A program made the translations under genes and the position numbers. A stretch of 64,000 bases of DNA, from the NCBI GenBank assembly GCA_040219295.1, contig JAVJST010000002.1, positions 124,001-188,000 on the forward strand. Direction: 5' to 3'. Positions 35,517 through 41,837 of the stretch are shown here, piece by piece. Source of the stretch: JAVJST01 sp040219295. Its GTDB lineage: Bacteria > Pseudomonadota > Alphaproteobacteria > Rhodospirillales > Casp-alpha2. Each line of letters opens with the position of its first letter. The first letter of the stretch is position 1. Below the pieces are notes generated by a model. The model saw nothing but the letters and a program-made list of their open reading frames with translations. It searched no databases and was not told where the DNA came from.

Positions 35517-36761
35517 ATGGCTGACATCGCCACGCCGGGAACCAAGCAGTTCATCGGATCTCTTGCGAAACGCAGGGACGAATCCCGGAAATCGACCTGG
35601 CACATCGCGGAGGAAACTCTTTACTTTCCGAAGGAGGTCGCTCTTTTCCGCGACATCGAAAAGGTATCGGATGAGTTCCTCTTTTCGCATTTTCGCCCGG
35701 AGCGGCCAGTGTTTGCGCCAACGGACCGCCTCGTCACCATGGGTTCGTGCTTCGCCGACCGGATTCGCCGCTGGCTCGCTTCGCAGGGCAAGCTGGCCGA
35801 CAACATCGACGTGCCGTCGGGCCTCAACAACACTTTCGCCGTTCGGCAGTTCATCGAATGGGCTTTGACAGGTAATCGCTCTGAGGACGCCTACTGGTAC
35901 GACAAAGGCGACGACGGTGCCTACCACTGGGAGGCGCCGGAAGAGCACGCGTTCTACAAGGCAGCCTTTGCCCAAGCTGGCGGTCTTGTCGTCACGCTGG
36001 GTCTCTCCGAGGTCTGGCGCGACCGCGAGACCGGCGGTGTTTTCTGGCGCGGAGTTCCGGAGGTCCTGTTCGACGTCTCTCGTCACGAGTTCGTTGTCTC
36101 ATCTGTCGACGACAATGCCGGCAATCTGCGCCGGATCATCCGGGCGGTCCGTGACAACATCGGCGACATTCCAATCGTGTTCACGCTCTCGCCCGTCCCG
36201 TTGACCGCGACAATGCGCGGAATCTCGCCAATCGCCAGCGACTGTGTAAGTAAGTCCATCCTCCGCGTTGCCGTCGACATGGTCATGCGCGAGGAACATT
36301 CGGATGTCTACTACTGGCCAGGATTTGAACTGGTGCGCTGGATTGGTGCTCACACCGACCGGGCCACCTTCGGCGGCGACGACACATCCCGCCATCCGAC
36401 CAACCGCGTCGTAAAGATCATCGTCGATAGGTTTGTGCAGGCATTCTTCGGCGAGGAACTCGGCGCCGGCGGGGTTGAGGCAATTCTCGGCGGCAGCGAC
36501 GACAGCATTGCCGATACGCGGGAGCCACAGGAGGATATGGACATCCGGCGCGACGTCAACCTTGCCGTCGAATACCTGACGAAGGGCGAAAACGACACGG
36601 CGCGCCGCATCATATCCGACGTCTGGCTCCAGCACTTCGACGAGGCGCAAGCCGCGCAGTCCGATGCCGATGTCCTGACGAGCCTACGCGAGATGTTCCG
36701 CATGCTGGAATGCCATCGCATGGCCGGCCGGGCCGATGATGAACTGAACCGGATCGCCTGA
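35517..36761 (+). CDS. GSCFA-domain protein
   Basis: This is a 414-residue protein. The family signature is literally present: VTMGSCFADRIRRWLASQGK near residue 77, followed by PSGLNNTFAVRQFIEWAL, VVTLGLSEVW, PIVFTLSPVPLTATM and YYWPGFELVR. GSCFA proteins resemble SGNH-type esterases and acyltransferases, with the Ser after Gly as presumed nucleophile. They are often found in polysaccharide or glycosylation clusters. An acetyl- or acyl-transfer or deacylation step on the glycan is possible but unproven. The C-terminal 80 residues are helical and extra. The gene lies 20 bases after the previous gene, and GGAGG precedes its ATG. Confidence 0.8.
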   Translation: MADIATPGTKQFIGSLAKRRDESRKSTWHIAEETLYFPKEVALFRDIEKVSDEFLFSHFRPERPVFAPTDRLVTMGSCFADRIRRWLASQGKLADNIDVPSGLNNTFAVRQFIEWALTGNRSEDAYWYDKGDDGAYHWEAPEEHAFYKAAFAQAGGLVVTLGLSEVWRDRETGGVFWRGVPEVLFDVSRHEFVVSSVDDNAGNLRRIIRAVRDNIGDIPIVFTLSPVPLTATMRGISPIASDCVSKSILRVAVDMVMREEHSDVYYWPGFELVRWIGAHTDRATFGGDDTSRHPTNRVVKIIVDRFVQAFFGEELGAGGVEAILGGSDDSIADTREPQEDMDIRRDVNLAVEYLTKGENDTARRIISDVWLQHFDEAQAAQSDADVLTSLREMFRMLECHRMAGRADDELNRIA

Positions 36762-36778
36762 ACCCTGGGTGACGCCGA

Positions 36779-36793
36779 TTAATCCCGCCTTAA
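36779..36793. promoter_or_regulatory. Exact CtrA box TTAA-N7-TTAA
   Basis: TTAA (36779-36782), 7 bases, TTAA (36790-36793), followed by CC as in the preferred TTAACC half-site. It lies 67 bases before the glycosyltransferase ATG at 36861. Confidence 0.65.
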
Positions 36794-36860
36794 CCGCAGC
36801 GTGTCAGCATCCGGCGAGACTACGAACTGCTCTCGAAACTTCTTGCATCTGGACGGCCCG

Positions 36861-37538
36861 ATGATTCGCATATTTGTAGGTTACGACCCCCGAGAAGCGG
36901 TCGCTTACCACGTACTGTCGCATTCGATCCACGCCCGCGCGAGCAAACCCGTCTCCATCGCCCCCGTGGCGTTGAACGAACTCAAGGACGTGTTTCATCG
37001 CAAGACTGAGTCGTTGCAATCAACCGAGTTTTCCTTTTCCCGGTTCCTCGTGCCGTACCTCTGTGACTACGAAGGATGGGCGTTGTTCATGGATTGCGAC
37101 ATGCTCGTGCTCGATGACATGGCAAACCTCTGGGATATGCGCGACGACAAGTACGCAGTGATGTGCGTCAAACACAACCACGTGCCGAAGGAAGAAAAGA
37201 AGTTTCTCGGCGCCGTACAGACCAAGTACGAGAAGAAAAACTGGTCGAGCGTCATGCTGATGAACTGTGCGAAATGCAAGGCGCTGACCCCGGACTTCGT
37301 CAACACCGCGACCGGTCTCGAACTCCATCGCTTCCAGTGGCTCGAGAGCGAAGACCTGATCGGCGAGATTCCTCACCGCTGGAACCACCTGGTAGATTAC
37401 GACCCGGACGTGCCGGTCAACGAGGTGTCGAACCTCCACTACACCATTGGCGGGCCCTATTTTCCGGAATACGAGGAATGCGGCTACGCTGCCGAGTGGT
37501 ATCGTGAAAAAGAGCGCATGCTTTACGCCAAGAAATAA
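36861..37538 (+). CDS. Glycosyltransferase, GT-A fold, family-8-like
   Basis: This is a 225-residue protein. IRIFVGYDPREAVAYHVLSH at the N-terminus and the metal-binding WALFMDCDMLVLDDMANLWD (DxD as DCD) are typical. Later, VMLMNCAKCKAL and GEIPHRWNHLVDYDP fit the glycogenin/LgtC-like group in outline. The HYTIGGPYFPEYEECGYAAEW segment near the C-terminus, with His and Gly, resembles the family's second metal-ligand block. The ATG at 36861 starts exactly at the conserved N-terminus; the frame is open to a GTG at 36801. It is 40 bases upstream of a sulfotransferase-like gene. Confidence 0.75.
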   Translation: MIRIFVGYDPREAVAYHVLSHSIHARASKPVSIAPVALNELKDVFHRKTESLQSTEFSFSRFLVPYLCDYEGWALFMDCDMLVLDDMANLWDMRDDKYAVMCVKHNHVPKEEKKFLGAVQTKYEKKNWSSVMLMNCAKCKALTPDFVNTATGLELHRFQWLESEDLIGEIPHRWNHLVDYDPDVPVNEVSNLHYTIGGPYFPEYEECGYAAEWYREKERMLYAKK

Positions 37539-37577
37539 CCCGGTTGACGGACGTCGCTACCGGCAAGGAGTTGGCTG

Positions 37578-38378
37578 ATGGACCTTGAAGTAACCCTTCC
37601 CCCCACCGCGCAGACGATCAGCCCCATCATGATCACTGCGCCGACCAGCCACGGCGGGACCGCGCTCCTGCAGCGAGCCATCTGCAAGAGCGAGAACGCA
37701 ATCTGCTACGGCGACAACCTTTTCGAGCAGATTCTTAGCATTGTCGACTGGTCGACGAGCCTGATCGAACAGCATCGTCCGCGCCAGGCTCTCGAGGAAG
37801 AGGCCCTGGCGAATGCCCTGACCCGCTCGCCGCTGAAGTGGATGCCGGACCTCGCACCGGAATTCCGCCAGCACATGTCGTCAATTTTCTCGGTGATCTA
37901 CAACATTCCCCACTTGGCCGAGCAGTTTGCGCTCGAGCAGGATCGTGCAGTTTGGGCCATGATCCGCCAGGAGATTCCGGCCCCACTGATGAACGACCTG
38001 CTGTCAATGTTCCCCAACGGCAAGGCAATCATCGTCCACCGCAATCCGTTCGATACCATCGCCGATCTGCTGCAAGACCGGCCCGACAGCGACGTGTCGT
38101 CGCTCTGTGAACTCTGGAACATGGGCATGGACGGTTATCTAAGGTTCAGCGATGCCCGCGCCCTGAAACTTCGCTACGAGGATTCGACTGACGATCCAGC
38201 CGGATTCGCGGAGAAAGTCGCTGAGTTTACCGGAATCAGGGGATTTCCGACGTCAGGTATCGATGCCGGCAACGAGGCCGAAAACGAGGCTACACACACA
38301 CTGAACGACGTGCGGATCGGGGAGATCCGCACGGCTTGTGCAGACATGCTGACGGTGTATTACCCGGAACTGGCCTGA
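37578..38378 (+). CDS. Sulfotransferase-like protein
   Basis: This is a 266-residue protein. The N-terminal PIMITAPTSHGGTALLQRAI (about residues 15-34) has the position and shape of the sulfotransferase P-loop, but with SHGG in place of the usual K/R-S-G-T. The 3'-phosphate motif is KAIIVHRNPFDTIADLLQD, with Arg in the expected place, and LKLRYEDSTDDPAGFAEKVA is the usual late motif. Loss of the basic P-loop residue leaves activity open. It is cotranscribed with the upstream glycosyltransferase gene. Its stop is 6 bases from the convergent flbT stop. Confidence 0.7.
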   Translation: MDLEVTLPPTAQTISPIMITAPTSHGGTALLQRAICKSENAICYGDNLFEQILSIVDWSTSLIEQHRPRQALEEEALANALTRSPLKWMPDLAPEFRQHMSSIFSVIYNIPHLAEQFALEQDRAVWAMIRQEIPAPLMNDLLSMFPNGKAIIVHRNPFDTIADLLQDRPDSDVSSLCELWNMGMDGYLRFSDARALKLRYEDSTDDPAGFAEKVAEFTGIRGFPTSGIDAGNEAENEATHTLNDVRIGEIRTACADMLTVYYPELA

Positions 38379-38390
38379 CGCTGGTCAGGC
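38373..38390. terminator. Stem-loop spanning two convergent stop codons
   Basis: GCCTGAC (38373-38379) pairs exactly with GTCAGGC (38384-38390) over a 4-base loop. The palindrome GCGCTAGCGC overlaps its right end. It covers the stops of the sulfotransferase gene and flbT. No clear T-run is present on either strand, so termination is likely but not certain. Confidence 0.4.
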
Positions 38391-38879
38391 GCTAGCGCCC
38401 TTTCCCGCTTCGTCGGTGTCGACTTCTTCCGCATCACCCTCGATCACGTCATCGATACCGCCGCCTGTCTCCGCGAACTCTTCGACCGCGCGCTCCAGAT
38501 CCTTGAGAACCCCCTGCTGGTGCAGGATCAGTTTCTGCGAACTCTTCAGCGCGGGATAGAGCTTGCCTTCGTAGACCTTGTCCTTGATCTCGTCGACAAT
38601 CTCCGCCGCGCTCGGGCACGCATCTAGATACTGGTCGATGTAGAGCCAGAACTGGTTGAGGTACGTCTCCGCGTGCTCCGGGAACAGGTACGCGCTCTGC
38701 AACGCGAAATAGACTCGCGTCGCCGGCGTCACGGATTGTTCCTCGCTGAGGATCTCCTTGCCGCGAAGGATTGCCGCCTGATTGTGGACGACGAACTTGG
38801 TGTGCGGCGACGCCGCTTCAAGCACCGCTCCGTTGATGATGATCCGGTCGCCCTGTTTCATTTCAAGCTTGAGTGGCAT
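38385..38879 (-). CDS. flbT: Flagellum biosynthesis repressor FlbT
   Basis: FlbT acts after transcription on flagellin mRNA and works with FlaF. The N-terminus MPLKLEMKQGDRIIINGAVL and the following KFVVHNQAAILRGKEILSEE, then PATRVYFALQSAYLFPE, match the family along its length. It has 164 residues, with an acidic C-terminal tail (VIEGDAEEVDTDEAGKG) beyond the usual end. The ATG at 38879 is preceded by AAGGGAG and fits the conserved start. An upstream ATG at 38972 would add 31 residues. It lies apart from flaF (5763), with the glycosylation island between. Confidence 0.92.
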   Translation of the reverse strand: MPLKLEMKQGDRIIINGAVLEAASPHTKFVVHNQAAILRGKEILSEEQSVTPATRVYFALQSAYLFPEHAETYLNQFWLYIDQYLDACPSAAEIVDEIKDKVYEGKLYPALKSSQKLILHQQGVLKDLERAVEEFAETGGGIDDVIEGDAEEVDTDEAGKGASA

Positions 38880-39191
38880 TCTGCGAACTCCCTTTCCGGC
38901 GAACCGGTGCAACGCCTTGAATATGAGCCTGTTTGCTGATCGGTCAAGCATTGGCCCGTTGATCGTTGCCACCGGAGGTTCCGCGCCTCACACGGAAACC
39001 CGTGGTCGCGCTAGGCAGTTTCTACCCACACGACAGGGAAATTGCCGCGCACTGATCCGCCGCGGGCCGTAATTCCTGCCGCCCTGCTTCTGTCTTTTTT
39101 GTTTTATTTCAATTGTCTATGTCGCATCCAAGACTTGGCAAACCTCTTGCTTCTAAAGGCGGGACGATAACTCGCGACGGGACCTTTTCTC
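38880..39191 (+). other. flbT-fliK intergenic region, about 310 bases
   Basis: This region separates divergent flbT and fliK. It holds the flbT ribosome site next to 38879, a T-rich stretch (TCTTTTTTGTTTTATTTC, about 39091-39108), and the sigma54 promoter at 39136-39151. I see no gene or RNA in it. Confidence 0.7.
39136..39151 (+). promoter_or_regulatory. Sigma54 (RpoN) promoter of fliK-flgD-flgE
   Basis: TTGGCAAACCTCTTGCTT has GG at 39137-39138 and GC at 39149-39150, the required 10-base spacing, and closely fits TGGCAC-N5-TTGC. Transcription should begin near 39162, 30 bases before the fliK ATG. The FlbD-type activator at 50123-51484 is the natural regulator. Confidence 0.85.
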
Positions 39192-40931
39192 ATGGATGTA
39201 CAGAAAGTAGCCGCTCAGTCCGCCACTAGTACGCAGCAGACGGGACAGCGCAAGGACGACGAGAAACCGTCGACCCTGTCCTCGTTCATCGACATGATCC
39301 GCAAACCGATGATCCTCGCCGGACCGGAGCTCGATCCGTTCAGCGCGCACAACGAGTATGCGAACGCAAAGATCGACCAGAAGGCCGACCAGCCGCAGGA
39401 CGGACACGACAACCGCCGCGAGGACAACGTTCGCACCGACCGGGCATCGCAGGATGATCGGCCGGACGACGAGCAGGCGACGCGCGAGACCCGGGACGAC
39501 AACAACAACGAAACCAGGAACGATGACGGTGACGAGCCGAAACCCGTGAGAGCGGACGCCGACGACGCCGGTGACGATGCCCGAGATTCTGGCAATGGCA
39601 ACGAAACTGTGGAGAACAAGACCAAGTCCGACGACTTGAACGAGCCTGCCGGCAAGACCGACGGTGACGATAGCGCCAACGCGGCGGTCGCGGCGGATAA
39701 GGGCGCAGAGACCTCGGAGAACGCCGCCGATGCCAAGCTGGCGTTGGCGCCGGCGCTCGACAAACTACGCGACGCAACGCAGTCCGGTGACGGCAAAGCC
39801 GTTGCCAATGCCGCGATGACCGTTGCGGCGGTCGCGCCAGGCAGCGATGCCAATCGTCCCGGCATCGCGCGGAACAACGTCAATCCACAGCAGCAGCAAC
39901 AGACACCCGCCGAGGCGGCGCACAACCGCTCGCAAACGGCGCAAGACGCCATGGCTCGTGTCGGCACACCGGCGGCTTCCGCCGACGATGCTGCCCAGAG
40001 GGCGGTCGGCAACGCGCAGAAATCTGCCGCAGATCAGCAGGCGCAGGCCCTAGCTGCCCAGATCAAGCCGGAGAAGCCGGTCAAGGTACAGGTCCGTGTA
40101 AACGATCGTGGTGCCCCATCGGCGAACAACGCACAGCAGTCCGAGACCGCAAATGCTCAATCGCGGGGCCAGACCGCACAAACCGTAGCGAAACCGATCT
40201 CAGCAACAGTCACCAACCCGCAGCAGGTCGCCAGCAACGTCCAGGCCGAGGCCCGCGCCGAACAGGTCGCCAATGCCCAGGCGCAGGCGCAGGCACAACT
40301 GCAGGCGGCAAAGGTCGTTGCCGACAGTGCTGCGGAAGCGGGCCTCAACCGCGCCGCCGCCCGTGTTGCCACTGGCAGCACACAGGCCGTGGGCGGTTCG
40401 GAGGCATCCAACGCCACCGGACAGGCGACGGCCCAGACGCAGCAGACGGGCGATGCACAACGCGCCGCCCAAGCCCAGACGGCCCGGCAGTCTGCCCCGA
40501 CGCGTCCGGTCGTCCAGCAGATCAGCGTCAACATTTCCAAGGCGATTGCCGACGGACTGGACAAGATCAACATCAACCTCCGCCCCGAACAACTCGGTCG
40601 CGTCGAGGTCAAGCTAGAGGTCAGTCACAATGGACGCGTAAGCGCCCATATCGTGGCCGATCGCCCGGAAACGCTTGAAATCCTGCGGAACGATGCCCGC
40701 AGCCTGGAGAAAGCATTGCAGGAAGCCGGTTTTGATACCGGTGCCGGTGATCTCAGCTTCGATCTGCGCCAGCAGGAGAACAATCAGGACGGCGCCCAAG
40801 ACGGATCGAGCATCGCCGGCGGCCAAGGCGAAACAGATACCGGCGACGCAGAAGCGGAACTCGCCCAAATGCTGATCAACGGAGAACCGTTGCACATCAT
40901 CAGCGAAGACCGAGTGGACATCCGGGCCTGA
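39192..40931 (+). CDS. fliK: Flagellar hook-length control protein FliK
   Basis: FliK measures hook length and switches export from hook to filament proteins. The diagnostic part is the C-terminal domain (about residues 435-530): QQISVNISKAIADGLDKINI, LRPEQLGRVEVKLEVSHNG, then AHIVADRPETLEILRNDARS. The first 430 residues are low-complexity: an Asp/Asn/Arg/Glu-rich segment near residues 55-165, then an Ala/Gln-rich segment. This is expected of the flexible ruler part. It has 579 residues and is first gene behind the sigma54 promoter, with flgD following after 33 bases. Confidence 0.92.
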   Translation: MDVQKVAAQSATSTQQTGQRKDDEKPSTLSSFIDMIRKPMILAGPELDPFSAHNEYANAKIDQKADQPQDGHDNRREDNVRTDRASQDDRPDDEQATRETRDDNNNETRNDDGDEPKPVRADADDAGDDARDSGNGNETVENKTKSDDLNEPAGKTDGDDSANAAVAADKGAETSENAADAKLALAPALDKLRDATQSGDGKAVANAAMTVAAVAPGSDANRPGIARNNVNPQQQQQTPAEAAHNRSQTAQDAMARVGTPAASADDAAQRAVGNAQKSAADQQAQALAAQIKPEKPVKVQVRVNDRGAPSANNAQQSETANAQSRGQTAQTVAKPISATVTNPQQVASNVQAEARAEQVANAQAQAQAQLQAAKVVADSAAEAGLNRAAARVATGSTQAVGGSEASNATGQATAQTQQTGDAQRAAQAQTARQSAPTRPVVQQISVNISKAIADGLDKININLRPEQLGRVEVKLEVSHNGRVSAHIVADRPETLEILRNDARSLEKALQEAGFDTGAGDLSFDLRQQENNQDGAQDGSSIAGGQGETDTGDAEAELAQMLINGEPLHIISEDRVDIRA

Positions 40932-40964
40932 GAAATCATCGGGGATCCGGGATCGAGGACATAA

Positions 40965-41723
40965 ATGTTAGACGCAGTTGCCAATAACGCGGTTCAATCC
41001 GCCTCCGAGACGAAGGGCGATCTCGCCAGCCAGCGTCTGGCTGACGACCTAAACCAGTTTCTCAATCTGCTAGTGACGCAGCTGGAAAATCAGGATCCGC
41101 TCGATCCGCTTGATCCGAACGAGTTCACCTCGCAGCTGGTCCAGTTTGCCAGCGTCGAACAGCAGATCTACCAGAACCAGAATCTCGAAGACATGCTGGC
41201 ACTACAGAGATCTAGCCTGATGGGCGACGCCGTGAGCTATATCGGCGCTCAGGTCGAGGTCAACGGCAACCAGTTGCCGCTCGAGAACGGTATCGCACAG
41301 TTCAAGTACAAGCTCGAGGGCGACGCCAAATCGTCGACCATCATGATCTCGGATGAGAGCGGTCAAGTCGTCTTCTTTACCCAGGGCGAGACAGACGCGG
41401 GCACGCATGACGCAGTTTGGCCAGGATTGGATAACTTCGGCTTCCCGCTCGATGACGGCGTTTACACGGTCAACGTTTCGGCGGTCGACGTCGAGGGCAA
41501 ATCGGTGAACGTCGACACCAACATCGTCGGCACTGTCAAAGGCGTCTCGATGGAGAACGGCGAGGTTCTGCTATCCCTCACCGGCGCGGATTACAAGCTT
41601 GATGACGTCATCTCAGTGCGCGGCCAACTCGGTCTGCAGCGCGTCGTTGATGATCCCGATGCCGGCTCCGGTGACGGCGCCAGTGGCGACGGCACAGGCG
41701 GTGACGACACCTCCGGTACTTAG
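40965..41723 (+). CDS. flgD: Flagellar hook assembly scaffold FlgD
   Basis: FlgD caps the growing hook and is shed later. The N-terminal motif NQFLNLLVTQLENQDPLDPL … FTSQLVQFASVEQQI (residues about 26-70) is characteristic. The C-terminal half has the FlgD Ig/TIG-type beta domains (YKLEGDAKSSTIMISDESGQ; WPGLDNFGFPLDDGVYTVNV). A short Gly/Asp/Ser-rich tail closes the 252-residue protein. It lies between fliK and flgE, in the classical order. Confidence 0.95.
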   Translation: MLDAVANNAVQSASETKGDLASQRLADDLNQFLNLLVTQLENQDPLDPLDPNEFTSQLVQFASVEQQIYQNQNLEDMLALQRSSLMGDAVSYIGAQVEVNGNQLPLENGIAQFKYKLEGDAKSSTIMISDESGQVVFFTQGETDAGTHDAVWPGLDNFGFPLDDGVYTVNVSAVDVEGKSVNVDTNIVGTVKGVSMENGEVLLSLTGADYKLDDVISVRGQLGLQRVVDDPDAGSGDGASGDGTGGDDTSGT

Positions 41724-41837
41724 GAGATAACCGGGCCACCGAGCGGCCCGCTAGCGAATGTCCCGCAAGGGAACTGAAACAACGGACGACTATGGCGGCT
41801 AAACCGAATACGGCGCCGCTGACATAAGGAGGAAGTG

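Noticed and set aside
7338..38378. Glycosylation island as a recent mobile genomic island
   Set aside because: I see no integrase, insertion sequence, tRNA or direct repeats at the edges, and base composition looks like that of the flagellar genes. Insertion may be old, but mobility is not supported.
39215..40012. 265-residue minus-strand frame inside fliK
   Set aside because: It is the Ser/Ala-rich complement of the Asp/Ala-rich FliK ruler region.
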